Assembly: GCF_028309625.1 (NCBI RefSeq)
Contig: NZ_JAQMHR010000002.1
Coordinates: 359,660-423,659, forward strand
From: Trichococcus sp. K1Tr
Lineage (GTDB): Bacteria; Bacillota; Bacilli; Lactobacillales; Aerococcaceae
Direction of reading: 5' to 3'
DNA length: 64,000 bases
Shown here: one piece after another, positions 24,099-32,545 of the stretch
How positions within the stretch are numbered: position 1 is the first letter of the stretch
Layout of the letters: each line of letters begins with the position of its first letter
Translations under genes and position numbers: made by a program
Notes under the pieces: model-generated
The model's database searches: none
What the model was told of the DNA's origin: nothing
What the model saw: the letters and a program-made list of their open reading frames with translations, nothing else

Positions 24099-24962
24099 GT
24101 GACACGTATCATTGAAAAATTGTTGATCGGATATCACGTCAAAGGGCAAGCATATGCCCTAGATTTCCATACACATCCGCAATATGAAATATTCCTGTTC
24201 CACGGCGGAAATTGTCGGTTCCTGGTCGGTAATAAAATCTATTATCTTCAGCCTGGCGACTTGCTGATGATGGATGGGATGACGGTTCACCGTGCCTACG
24301 TAATTGGAGACAAGGATGCCTATGAACGCAGCATCGTCCATTTCGATGCCGACTGGATTGCCCCTTTACTGAATGATCTGAACATTGACTATATCCTGCG
24401 ATTCTTTACTGAAAATCGTGATGGCCTCATTCGGACTTTCCGAAAGAAGGATGAACTCCTATTGGAAAATGCTATCCGGGAAATGAATCATTTGCAGCAG
24501 TTGGACAAATCCTATGCAAATGAAGCGAAACGCAAACTGGCTTTAGTCCAGTTGCTTCTGATGATTGATTCTTCAACGGATAAAATCGTAGAAAAAGGAC
24601 AGGCTTATGTCGATGAAAAGACACAGATAGCGGAAAAGGTTTCGGAATACATTTTCAGGCATTACCGTGACTCGTTCAATATTGATGATATCGCCCAAGC
24701 CCTTAATTTGAGCAAATCCTATTTATCCCATGCTTTTAAAGAAATCACAGGAAAGACCATCATGGCTTATGCGATGGGATATCGGTTGTCACAAGCATGC
24801 ACGGCATTATTGATGGAACCATCCAAATCCATCAAAATGATTTCCGGCGAATGCGGTTTTGAAAGCGATGCCCATTTCAGCAGATATTTCAAACGGAACA
24901 TCGGCAGTACACCCAGTAATTACAGAAAAAACAATAGAATCAACATACAAAAAGGAGAATGA
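24099..24962 (+). CDS. AraC-family transcriptional regulator
   Basis: About 287 residues. The N-terminal cupin sensor domain is visible as FHTHPQYEIFLFHGGNC and YYLQPGDLLMMDGMTVHRA (residues about 22-70). The C-terminal double helix-turn-helix lies at about residues 178-280 (INIDDIAQALNLSKSYLSHAFKE-like first HTH; CGFESDAHFSRYFKRNIGSTPSNYR second). It presumably activates its own operon with the following sugar oxidoreductases in response to a sugar-like ligand. The GTG at 24099 overlaps the GGGAGG ribosome site, so the real start may be slightly downstream (ATT 24111 or TTG 24120). Its stop overlaps the region where the next gene starts. Confidence 0.87.
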   Translation: MTRIIEKLLIGYHVKGQAYALDFHTHPQYEIFLFHGGNCRFLVGNKIYYLQPGDLLMMDGMTVHRAYVIGDKDAYERSIVHFDADWIAPLLNDLNIDYILRFFTENRDGLIRTFRKKDELLLENAIREMNHLQQLDKSYANEAKRKLALVQLLLMIDSSTDKIVEKGQAYVDEKTQIAEKVSEYIFRHYRDSFNIDDIAQALNLSKSYLSHAFKEITGKTIMAYAMGYRLSQACTALLMEPSKSIKMISGECGFESDAHFSRYFKRNIGSTPSNYRKNNRINIQKGE

Positions 24963-24967
24963 TGAGA

Positions 24968-26143
24968 ATGACAGAAAAAGTGAAATTAGGAATTATTGGT
25001 TATGGTGCAGAAGGCGGCATGTACGCAGGGTTCTTCAAGAACAACGATGAGCGTTTGAACGACAACATCGAGTTGGTTGCAATCTGCGACAATGATCCTG
25101 CTAAAAAAGAAAAAGTGGCTGCTGATTTCCCAGAACTACCATTCTTCGATAACTATATGGATATGTTGGAATCAGGTGTAGTCAACGCAATCGTTACAAC
25201 TGTTCCCCACTATGACCACTGTGTGATCGGTATTGACGCATTGAAACGCGGCATCCATTTGTTGGGTGAAAAACCAGCCGGTGTTTATACAAAAGAAGTT
25301 GAACGTTTGATCGCTGCGGCCGATGAAAATCCGGAATCTACTTTCGCTATTTTCTTCAACCAACGTACGAATCCACTTTACCAAAAAGTTAAACAATTGA
25401 TGGACGATAAAGCAATCGGTGATCTGCAACGCGCTACTTGGATCATCACTACTTGGTGGAGACCACAAGGTTACTACAACCAAAGCGCATGGCGCGCAAC
25501 GTGGGGTGGCGAAGGCGGCGGCGTCTTAGTAAACCAAGCTCCTCACCAATTGGACTTATTGCAATGGATCTGCGGCAAACCTGAAAAAGTTTTCGCGAAA
25601 TTGCAATACGGCGTTGGCCGTGAGATCGTAGTTGAAAATGAAGTGAACGCATTGTTGGACTTCGGCAACGGAGCAACAGGTTCATTCATCACGTGCACGA
25701 ATGATTTGGTCGGTACAGACCGTTTTGAAATCTTTGGCACAAAAGGGAAAATCGTCGTTGAGGATTCCAAAAAATTGATCGTGAAACAATTAACTGCACC
25801 GGAAGCGGAACTTTCTGAGAAGATGGATATGTCAGATGTTATGAAAATTTTCATGGGACAAGTGGATATGGCTCAATACGTTACCGAAACAGAAGAAGAA
25901 TTCACGACTGTTTTTGGACAACAACATATCGATGTCTTGAATAACTTCGCTGACCATGTCGTAAATGGCGCGCCATTATTGGCCAACGGCAGAGAAGGCA
26001 TCAACGGCGTTACGTTAGCGAACGCAATGCATTTATCTTCATGGTTGGACAAAGAGGTAGATTACAACGTGGATGGCGATCAATATTTGGCTGAATTGAA
26101 CAAACGCATCGCTGAAGAAGGAAAATTCGAAACAAGAAAATAA
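24968..26143 (+). CDS. Gfo/Idh/MocA-family oxidoreductase (1)
   Basis: 391 residues. Rossmann N-terminus KLGIIGYGAEGGMYA, EKPAG at about residue 103 (the lysine is the family catalytic residue) and C-terminal domain with GGGVLVNQAPHQLDLLQW near 185 carrying the catalytic histidine. WIITTWWRPQGYYNQSAWR is a distinctive substrate-site stretch. Such NAD(P)-dependent enzymes oxidise sugar hydroxyls, often at C3 of glycosides or on inositols. Of three in-frame ATGs, 24968 has the best distance (10 nt) from AAAGGAG. It is translationally tied to the AraC gene. Substrate unknown. Confidence 0.88.
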   Translation: MTEKVKLGIIGYGAEGGMYAGFFKNNDERLNDNIELVAICDNDPAKKEKVAADFPELPFFDNYMDMLESGVVNAIVTTVPHYDHCVIGIDALKRGIHLLGEKPAGVYTKEVERLIAAADENPESTFAIFFNQRTNPLYQKVKQLMDDKAIGDLQRATWIITTWWRPQGYYNQSAWRATWGGEGGGVLVNQAPHQLDLLQWICGKPEKVFAKLQYGVGREIVVENEVNALLDFGNGATGSFITCTNDLVGTDRFEIFGTKGKIVVEDSKKLIVKQLTAPEAELSEKMDMSDVMKIFMGQVDMAQYVTETEEEFTTVFGQQHIDVLNNFADHVVNGAPLLANGREGINGVTLANAMHLSSWLDKEVDYNVDGDQYLAELNKRIAEEGKFETRK

Positions 26144-26162
26144 GAAAGAGACGTGATCAGAG

Positions 26163-27176
26163 ATGTTAAGAGCGGCAATAATCGGATTAGGCGATGTATC
26201 GCCTGTCCACAAATATGCTATCGACGCCAGCGACAACGGTGAATTGGTTGCAGTCTGCGACGTAAATGAAGCCTTGAAGACCAAATATCCTGATGTGCCT
26301 TTTTACACAGACGTAGAGACGATGTTGGAAAAAGAGGATTTGGATGTTGTACATATCTGCTTGCCGCACTATTTGCATTATCCGATCACGAAACGCTGCA
26401 TCGAAAAAGGCGTGCATGTTTTCCAGGAAAAGCCCTTAGCCTTGGATTATGAAGAAGGCTTGAAGACGCTCGCCTTGGCAGAGGGAAGCAACAAGAAAAT
26501 CGGCGTGTGTTTCCAAAATCGCTACAACGAAACGTTTTTGGAACTCAAAAAATTGCTCGCGAACGAAAATGTCGGGGCAGTGACGGCGGTCAAAGGCTTG
26601 GTGGCTTGGCATCGTCCTGAAACCTATTACACAACCAAACCATGGCGCGGCCAGATGGAATTTGCTGGCGGAGGATCGATCATCAACCAAGCCATCCATA
26701 CGCTGGATCTGATGCAGGTTTTGGGCGGGGAAATAGACCGCTGCAAAGCCAGCCTGTCGAACATCACAGATTATGACATCGAGGTCGAGGACACTGCCGT
26801 CGCGAACTTCACGTTCAAGAACGGCGCGCGCGGATTTTACATGTCTACCAATGCCTATGCCGAGAATTCCAGCGTAGAATTGCAGGTCATCACTGAAAGG
26901 GCAAAATTCACAATCAAGGATAACTGTTTGTATCGTTCGAACAGTTCCGGTGAAAAAGAACTGCACCTGCAGGACACACCGATGCAAGGGACGAAATTTT
27001 ACTACGGTCCGAGTCATTCTGCCCTGATCCAGCGTTTTTACAACGCGATCGAAGCAGACACGGATGATTATGTGACGGTCCGGGAGGCCTTGCCAGCGAT
27101 GCTGATGATCGATGCGATGAAAACATCGTCGAAAGAAAAACGTACAATCGAAATGGAGGAAATCATACATGGCTAA
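26163..27176 (+). CDS. Gfo/Idh/MocA-family oxidoreductase (2)
   Basis: 337 residues. Cofactor region AAIIGLGDVSPVHKYA, HICLPHYLHYP, QEKPLALDYEE near residue 92 and GGGSIINQAIHTLDLMQ near 175. It shares the unusual NQAxHxLDLxQ pattern and the preceding W-H-RPETYYTTKPWRG stretch with enzyme 1 (WWRPQGYYNQSAWR), so the two are close paralogues that may act on related substrates or form a heteromer. Start ATG 26163. It overlaps the isomerase gene by 8 bp. Confidence 0.88.
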   Translation: MLRAAIIGLGDVSPVHKYAIDASDNGELVAVCDVNEALKTKYPDVPFYTDVETMLEKEDLDVVHICLPHYLHYPITKRCIEKGVHVFQEKPLALDYEEGLKTLALAEGSNKKIGVCFQNRYNETFLELKKLLANENVGAVTAVKGLVAWHRPETYYTTKPWRGQMEFAGGGSIINQAIHTLDLMQVLGGEIDRCKASLSNITDYDIEVEDTAVANFTFKNGARGFYMSTNAYAENSSVELQVITERAKFTIKDNCLYRSNSSGEKELHLQDTPMQGTKFYYGPSHSALIQRFYNAIEADTDDYVTVREALPAMLMIDAMKTSSKEKRTIEMEEIIHG

Positions 27177-28032
27177 AGTTAAGATAGGTGTACAAGCATC
27201 AACTGTAAAAAAAAGTTTTGAAGAAGTCGGGCCTTATGAAACATTGAAAAAATTACATGACATCGGCTATAACTCCATTGAGGTCTCTCAAGTAGCGACA
27301 ACGCCTGAGAACATCGCTGAAATCCAAAAAGCGACAGCTGATTTCGGCATGGAATTAGCTTCCATGAGCGCTTCCTTGAAACCGCAAGTTAAGGACGGCG
27401 AATCTTTGACAACGCACTATGACAAAATCGTAGCGGATTGCAAAGCCGTGGGAACGGATCTGTTGCGCATCGGCATGTTGCCGATCGATGCGATGGCCAG
27501 CTTGGATAAAGTTTTGGAATTCTGTCATGATGTCAATGAAGTGACGCAAAAACTGAAAGAAGACGGCATCACTTTGTATTATCATAACCACCACATCGAA
27601 TTCCGCAAATATGACGGTAAATTCCTGCTGGACATCATACGCGAAAAAGCTCCATTACTAGGGTTTGAATTGGATGTTCACTGGGTGCAGCGCGGAGGCG
27701 CAAATCCACTTGAAGTCATCAAAGACTACAAAGGTAAAGTGGAATTGATCCATTTGAAAGACTACCGAATCTCTGAAATCCCACAGGACGGCTTCGATGC
27801 TTTGTACACGGGGGATGTTGCCAAATTCATGGACTACTTCACAAATACAATTCAATTTGCTGAATTGGGGACAGGTAGCCTGCCGTTGAAAGCAATCATC
27901 GAAGAAAGCATCGCATCGGGCGCGCGCTACCTATTGGTGGAGCAAGACGACACTTATGGCGTGGATCCGTTCGAAAGCTTGAAAATTTCTCGTGAATATC
28001 TATTGGAATTGGGCTACGGAGAATTGTTCTAA
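27169..28032 (+). CDS. Sugar phosphate isomerase/epimerase-like TIM-barrel protein
   Basis: 287-residue AP-endonuclease-2/xylose-isomerase-like barrel. Metal-site segments are visible in order: YYHNHHIEF near residue 145, FELDVHWVQRGG near 165, LIHLKDY near 195, AELGTG near 230 and LVEQDDTYGVDPFESL near 260. Family members include IolE, hydroxypyruvate isomerase and the lyases/hydratases acting on 3-keto sugars next to Gfo/Idh/MocA enzymes. Translationally coupled to oxidoreductase 2, so they probably act in sequence. The exact reaction is not deducible. Confidence 0.84.
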   Translation: MAKVKIGVQASTVKKSFEEVGPYETLKKLHDIGYNSIEVSQVATTPENIAEIQKATADFGMELASMSASLKPQVKDGESLTTHYDKIVADCKAVGTDLLRIGMLPIDAMASLDKVLEFCHDVNEVTQKLKEDGITLYYHNHHIEFRKYDGKFLLDIIREKAPLLGFELDVHWVQRGGANPLEVIKDYKGKVELIHLKDYRISEIPQDGFDALYTGDVAKFMDYFTNTIQFAELGTGSLPLKAIIEESIASGARYLLVEQDDTYGVDPFESLKISREYLLELGYGELF

Positions 28033-28045
28033 ACATAACAACACG

Positions 28046-28078
28046 AGGTTCGGAGATTATTCTCTTCGAACCTTTTCT
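28046..28078 (+). terminator. Weak terminator-like hairpin before oxidoreductase 3
   Basis: AGGTTCG..AGA pairs with TCT..CGAACCT, followed by TTTTCTT. Possibly partial termination within the operon. Confidence 0.5.
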
Positions 28079-28101
28079 TATCAGACAAGGAGGATTTACA
28101 A

Positions 28102-29184
28102 ATGGGCAGTAAAGATGGAATGAATTATGCGCCGAAAGGGAAAATCAATAAGGTCGTGGAACCGGGAGCGTTCAATGTCGGCATAACGGCACTGGATCAC
28201 GGGCACATCAACGGCATGACGAACGGCTTGATCGAAGCCGGTGCCACAATCAAATATGTGTACGATCCCGATGCGGAAAAGCTAGCGAATTACTTGGAAT
28301 CTTTTCCGGATGTGGCGGTCGCTGACTCGCTGGAGCAGATCCTGGAAGATCCGGAGATCCAATTGGTCGCAGCGGCGGCAGTGCCTAATTTGCGCAGCGC
28401 TCTGGGAAACCGTGTCATGCAGGCCGGGAAAGACTACTTCACCGACAAGACCGGCTTCACAACACTTGAACAACTGGAAGAGACTAAAAAAGTCGTTGCT
28501 GAAACCGGCAAGAAATATTGGGTCTACTTCAGCGAACGGCTGCATGTGGAAGGCGCCGTATTTGCCGGCCAATTAATAGAAGAGGGCAGGATCGGCCGCG
28601 TCATCCAAGTGACAGGCTTTGGGCCGCACCGCCTCGACAAGGAAAAACGTCCGGATTGGTTCTTCAAAAAAGAACAATACGGCGGCATTTTAGCCGACAT
28701 CGGCAGCCACCAAATTGAGCAATTCCTCCATTATACAGGGAATGTGGATGCAAAAGTTCTCCACAGCAAGGTCGGAAACTACAACAACCCGGATACGCCT
28801 GAATTGGAGGACTACGGCGATGCCACGCTGGTCGGCGATAATGGCGCAACCTTCATCTTCAAAGTCGATTGGTTCACGCCGGATGGACTCGGAACATGGG
28901 GTGACGGCCGTACATTCATCACCGGAACGGAAGGAACCATCGAAATCCGCAAATACATCAACGTGGCGACTGAGCAGACCGGCGATCACCTCTTCCTGGT
29001 GACGAAGGACGGCGAGGAGCACTACTCCTTGACTGGTGAAGTCGGCTTCCCATTCTTCGGAGAAATGATTTTGGACTGCATCAACCGCACCGAAAATGCG
29101 ATGACGCAAGAACACATCTTCAAGGCGCAGGAATTATGCCTGAAGGCGCAGGAACAAGCGCTGAGCATTACAGCAAACCTATAA
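28102..29184 (+). CDS. Gfo/Idh/MocA-family oxidoreductase (3), divergent
   Basis: 360 residues. Belongs to the family by overall layout (YVYDPDAEKLANYLE, TDKTGFTTLEQLEETKKVV, GGILADIGSHQIEQFLHY with histidine near residue 211). The usual GxGxxG loop reads VGITALDHGHING and the EKP motif is TDKTG. It is therefore of a different subfamily from the two upstream paralogues, and its cofactor or reaction may differ. FKVDWFTPDGLGTWGDGRTF is conserved-looking. Good ribosome site AAGGAGG. Last gene of the operon. Confidence 0.83.
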   Translation: MGSKDGMNYAPKGKINKVVEPGAFNVGITALDHGHINGMTNGLIEAGATIKYVYDPDAEKLANYLESFPDVAVADSLEQILEDPEIQLVAAAAVPNLRSALGNRVMQAGKDYFTDKTGFTTLEQLEETKKVVAETGKKYWVYFSERLHVEGAVFAGQLIEEGRIGRVIQVTGFGPHRLDKEKRPDWFFKKEQYGGILADIGSHQIEQFLHYTGNVDAKVLHSKVGNYNNPDTPELEDYGDATLVGDNGATFIFKVDWFTPDGLGTWGDGRTFITGTEGTIEIRKYINVATEQTGDHLFLVTKDGEEHYSLTGEVGFPFFGEMILDCINRTENAMTQEHIFKAQELCLKAQEQALSITANL

Positions 29185-29193
29185 GAAAAAGTT

Positions 29194-29244
29194 ATCCCTT
29201 TCTTTGCATCCGGTTTACCTGGATGGCGATGGAAGGGATTTTTT
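29194..29244 (+). terminator. Terminator of the oxidoreductase operon
   Basis: ATCCCTTTC paired with GGAAGGGAT around an inner GCATCC/GGATGG stem, then TTTTTTG. Confidence 0.75.
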
Positions 29245-29338
29245 GTTGGTTTCGCGATGAGTGAGCATGCAACTTGAACTCTGGCCGGCAGCTTGTTATG
29301 ATTCGGATGAAGAACTATTGAGTGAATGAGGTGAAAGG

Positions 29339-30043
29339 ATGCAAACATTAATCATAGTCAGCCACCCGACGCTGGCTGATTCGAATGCGCAAAGGTTTCT
29401 GTGGGAAAGTCTTCCGGCTGAAGGGGTGACGTGGCACCATCTCGAATCGGTTTATCCGGATGGGCAGATTGATCGGGAGGCCGAGCAACAGCAATTGCTC
29501 CAGTATGACCGCATCATTTTCCAATTCCCGTTCTATTGGTACAGTTCGCCTGCTTTATTGAAGCAATGGCAGGATGTCGTGCTGACTGAAGGTTTCGCTT
29601 ATGGAGCTGAAGGCAGCAGGCTGTCGGGGAAAGAATTCGGTCTCGTTCTGGCCCTGGGTGTGAATGAACGCGAATACCAAGCGGGGGGCAGGGAAGGATT
29701 CACGATTTCGGAACTGACCCGGCCGTTTCAGGCGATGGCAAGGAAATGCGGCATGGTGTACTTGCCGACGAACGTCATTTCGAAATTCGATTATCTGAGC
29801 GACAGCAAGAAGAAAGAATTGCTGATCAGCTATCAGCAATATTTGTCCAAAGAAAACGATGCCAGTCTGACGGCAACGGAAAATTGGTTCAAACTCCAGC
29901 TACAGTCGCTCGGGAAAGCGGGACTTTCCGAAGCGGATCAGCAACTGGTGGAGCATCTGCTTGCCGTTTTGAAGGACAACCGCGAGCACTTGGATGATCT
30001 GGCGTGGACGTTGGCACAGATGGAAGGCAATCAGCTTGGGTAA
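29339..30043 (+). CDS. NAD(P)H-dependent oxidoreductase, flavodoxin fold (KefF/YwrO-like)
   Basis: 234 residues. LIIVSHPTLADSNAQRFL at the N-terminus is the FMN phosphate loop region. FPFYWYSSPALLKQWQDVVL and TEGFAYG near residues 63-90 are diagnostic of NAD(P)H:quinone oxidoreductases of the NQO1/KefF class. It carries a longer C-terminal helical extension than KefF. Probably a cytosolic FMN enzyme for quinone or electrophile detoxification. A small gene follows 20 bp later and is probably co-transcribed. Confidence 0.84.
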   Translation: MQTLIIVSHPTLADSNAQRFLWESLPAEGVTWHHLESVYPDGQIDREAEQQQLLQYDRIIFQFPFYWYSSPALLKQWQDVVLTEGFAYGAEGSRLSGKEFGLVLALGVNEREYQAGGREGFTISELTRPFQAMARKCGMVYLPTNVISKFDYLSDSKKKELLISYQQYLSKENDASLTATENWFKLQLQSLGKAGLSEADQQLVEHLLAVLKDNREHLDDLAWTLAQMEGNQLG

Positions 30044-30063
30044 AGGTAAAGCGGGGGACGACA

Positions 30064-30246
30064 ATGGAAACTGAAAATTGGGTGCAGGAACAGCTGGATC
30101 ATTTAGTGGAAGCGAGCAAGGATTACCGGCAAAAAGCACTCTTCCAGGAAACGAAAAAACTCTTCCAAGAACAGCATCAACGGATGGAACAGATGGAAGG
30201 CGAACTGGATGGGCGGATGTGGAGCCCGAAAGAGTGGTCGAATTAG
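30064..30246 (+). CDS. Small hypothetical protein, 60 residues
   Basis: Starts at ATG 30064 (METENWVQEQLDHLVEA) after GCGGGGGA. Strongly amphipathic and charged, probably helical throughout, with a Gln/Glu-rich middle (FQETKKLFQEQHQRMEQM) and ending SPKEWSN. No membrane segment or known motif. Close spacing to the oxidoreductase upstream suggests a joint operon. Function unknown. Confidence 0.6.
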   Translation: METENWVQEQLDHLVEASKDYRQKALFQETKKLFQEQHQRMEQMEGELDGRMWSPKEWSN

Positions 30247-30250
30247 GAAG

Positions 30251-30302
30251 CGCAAAAAAATAGAGGGCAGCTGAGCGGAAGTTCAGCTGTCCTCTATTTG
30301 CG
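30251..30302 (-). terminator. Terminator of the tyrS-GNAT operon
   Basis: On the minus strand CGCAAATAGAGG..CAGCTGA pairs with TCAGCTG..CCTCTA followed by TTTTTTT. It may also end the convergent small-protein transcript. Confidence 0.85.
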
Positions 30303-30306
30303 TTGT

Positions 30307-30846
30307 TTATTGTGTTGGTGTGAGCGGATATTGGTAGACGTAGTCGTCCATCACGAAGCCGCCTCCGATGGGGGAGACGATGGATTCTGTGCGCACAAAA
30401 CCGTATTTTTCATAGAATGCGATCGAACCTTCATTGTATTTGTTGACGGTAAGCTCCAGGGCTTTTTTCTGTTCCCTGATGGCCAGGTCGACCATTTTTT
30501 GCATGATCTGATAGGCATAGCCTTGTCCGCGCGCTTCCTGAAGCAGGTAGAGCTTACTGATGAACAGTTTGTCGTCCTGTAATTGGATAGCCAAGTAACC
30601 GGCGGATTGCCCCTCGCTTTTGATGAGGAAATAATCCAATTTACCTGTTTCGATATCCTCTTCCAGATTCGCTCTGGATTGGATATTTTCCAACATATAG
30701 GTTACCTGTGCGGGTCCCAGGATCGGCAGATAGTACTCATGCCAGATGATGTCAGCCAAGCGGGATAGTTCGTTGATCTGCTCCAAACTTTCGACCGGTT
30801 CTAACCGGAGTGCGGCTTCGCGCGAAAAGAGTTGTGGGGTTGTCAT
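30307..30846 (-). CDS. GNAT-family N-acetyltransferase
   Basis: 179 residues. The acetyl-CoA binding loop is QEARGQGYAYQIMQ near residue 105, preceded by the beta-strand FISKLYLL and followed by the C-terminal YEKYGFVRTESI. The start is 1 bp after the tyrS stop, so the gene is translated from the tyrS message and shares the tyrosine T-box control. Target amine unknown; the link to tyrosine supply may be incidental. Confidence 0.85.
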   Translation of the reverse strand: MTTPQLFSREAALRLEPVESLEQINELSRLADIIWHEYYLPILGPAQVTYMLENIQSRANLEEDIETGKLDYFLIKSEGQSAGYLAIQLQDDKLFISKLYLLQEARGQGYAYQIMQKMVDLAIREQKKALELTVNKYNEGSIAFYEKYGFVRTESIVSPIGGGFVMDDYVYQYPLTPTQ

Positions 30847-30847
30847 G

Positions 30848-32110
30848 TCAAGACACCAACTTTACCAGGAAATATTTCTTTTTGCCGCGGCGTACTAAGA
30901 TGAAGCGGCCTTCGAAAGAATTTTCGGCAGTGATGACGAATTCCAGATCCGTGACTTTGTCGCCATTGATGGAGATGGCGCCGTTTTGGATGTCTTCGCG
31001 TGATTGACGGCGTGACGGTTCGATGCCGATATCGACCAGCCAAGTGACCAATTCCTGTTCCTTCAGGTCGGATTCGAAAGTCGGCATATTTTTGAAACCT
31101 TCAGCGATTTCGTTGGCAGTCAATTCCTTCACTTCGCCGGTAAATAGTGCTTCGGTGATCTTGAGAGCGTCCGTCAAGGCTTGTTCGCTGTGGACGAAGC
31201 GCGTCATTTCAGATGCCAATACTTTTTGGGCTTCGCGTTTGTGAGGTTCTGTTTCAACTTTTTCAGTCAGCGCATCAATTTCTTCCTTCGAAAGGAAAGT
31301 GAAGTATTTTAAGTATTTGATGACGTCACGGTCGTCTTGGTTCACCCAGAATTGGTAGAACTCGTAAGGGGTTGTTTTCTTAGGGTCCAACCAGACGGCA
31401 CCTCCGGCAGTCTTACCGAATTTCGTGCCGTCCGCCTTCAACATCAAAGGAATTGTCAAACCGAAAGCTTTTGCTTCCGCGCCTTCTTTTTTGCGGATCA
31501 GATCCAAACCGGCAGTGATGTTGCCCCATTGATCTTGGCCGCCAATCTGAAGGTTGACGCCCTCATTCTGGAATAGGTGCAGGAAGTCCATGGACTGGAG
31601 AATTTGGTAAGTGAATTCCGTGAAGGAAATGCCGGTGTCCAGACGGCTGGCTACGATATCTTTCGCCAACATCGTATTGATGTTGAAGTTCTTGCCGAAG
31701 TCGCGCAGGAAATCCAACAGTGTCAAATCTTTGGTCCAGTCGTAATTGTTGACGAGGCGGATGTCAGCCGAACTGTCCGACAAGAACAATTTCTTCATTT
31801 GAGAGGTCAAAGCATTTGCATTCTCGACGACTTGATCCATCGATTGCAGAACTCTTTCTTCGCTCTTTCCGCTTGGATCGCCTATCGATCCGGTCGCGCC
31901 GCCGATCAGGATAACGGGCTTGTGTCCTGCCAATTGGAATCTCTTCAATACTATGAAGGGAATCAGATGTCCGATATGCAGGCTGTCGCCGGTAGGGTCA
32001 ACGCCGCAATACAGGCCAATCTGCTCATCCTCCGTTAATTTGCGCAAACCTGCCGCGTCCGTTTGTTGATTGATGGCGCCGCGCCATTCTAATTCGTCGA
32101 TGATATTCAT
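30848..32110 (-). CDS. tyrS: Tyrosyl-tRNA synthetase
   Basis: Charges tRNA-Tyr. 420 residues. Class I signature HIGHL near residue 48 within GVDPTGDSLHIGHLIPF and the KMSKS-equivalent KFGKT near 230. IGGQDQWGNITAGLDLIRK lies in the tyrosine pocket. The C-terminal S4-like domain lies at about 350-420 (SRRQSREDIQNGAISING). Start at ATG 32110 (MNIIDELEWRG) with AAGGA 9 nt upstream; the ATG 9 nt earlier is too close to the ribosome site. Preceded by a tyrosine T-box. Confidence 0.96.
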   Translation of the reverse strand: MNIIDELEWRGAINQQTDAAGLRKLTEDEQIGLYCGVDPTGDSLHIGHLIPFIVLKRFQLAGHKPVILIGGATGSIGDPSGKSEERVLQSMDQVVENANALTSQMKKLFLSDSSADIRLVNNYDWTKDLTLLDFLRDFGKNFNINTMLAKDIVASRLDTGISFTEFTYQILQSMDFLHLFQNEGVNLQIGGQDQWGNITAGLDLIRKKEGAEAKAFGLTIPLMLKADGTKFGKTAGGAVWLDPKKTTPYEFYQFWVNQDDRDVIKYLKYFTFLSKEEIDALTEKVETEPHKREAQKVLASEMTRFVHSEQALTDALKITEALFTGEVKELTANEIAEGFKNMPTFESDLKEQELVTWLVDIGIEPSRRQSREDIQNGAISINGDKVTDLEFVITAENSFEGRFILVRRGKKKYFLVKLVS

Positions 32111-32143
32111 GTGCTTCATTCCTTTTCTAATAAATTTATATGC

Positions 32144-32405
32144 AAAAAATCCCTGTCCAGACAAGAAAATTCTTGTTTGAACAGGGACGATAGTTACCGT
32201 GTTACCACCCAGCTTGCAGAATCATCCTGAATCGGAAAGACTTTGCCACTCTGACATGTATCGTATGCCGGCCGCTTAATCGCATAAGAAAGCTCCAAAG
32301 TGTAATTCGAATCCAGGCTTGCATCAGCTTCCACCAAACGCTGACTCTCTATAGGACAAAATCCCGATTCTACTGTCTTTTTCATCGCTTTTTATTGTAT
32401 TGGTT
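32144..32405 (-). promoter_or_regulatory. Tyrosine T-box riboswitch
   Basis: On the minus strand the leader carries AGAGAGTCAG and GGTGGAAGCTG of stem I, then a specifier TAC (Tyr; complement at 32302-32304) in GAATTACACTTTGG. The T-box GGGTGGTAACACGG is at about 32198-32211. The terminator stem GTCCCTGT / GACAGGGAC followed by TTTTTT is at 32144-32188. Uncharged tRNA-Tyr would pair with the specifier and the T-box and prevent termination, raising tyrS and GNAT expression. Confidence 0.93.
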
Positions 32406-32415
32406 AATTGCCGTA

Positions 32416-32445
32416 AGTATAGCGCAGTAAAACTTTAAATGTCAA
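32416..32445 (-). promoter_or_regulatory. Promoter of the T-box-tyrS transcript
   Basis: Minus strand TTGACA (32440-32445), 18-bp spacer, TATACT (32416-32421). Confidence 0.75.
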
Positions 32446-32467
32446 CCATGACAACAAAAAAAGTAAT

Positions 32468-32484
32468 GCTACAGAAATATTACA
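32468..32484 (-). promoter_or_regulatory. WalR-like box 1 upstream of the NlpC/P60 gene
   Basis: Minus strand TGTAAT-ATTTC-TGTAGC. WalR (YycF) consensus is TGTWAH-N5-TGTWAH; one mismatch in the second half-site. Spacer ATTTC is identical to box 2. Confidence 0.55.
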
Positions 32485-32545
32485 AAAGCGGCAAGTGCAT
32501 GAAATATTACTGATGGCGCGGATTTGGACACATTAAGCAAATCGT

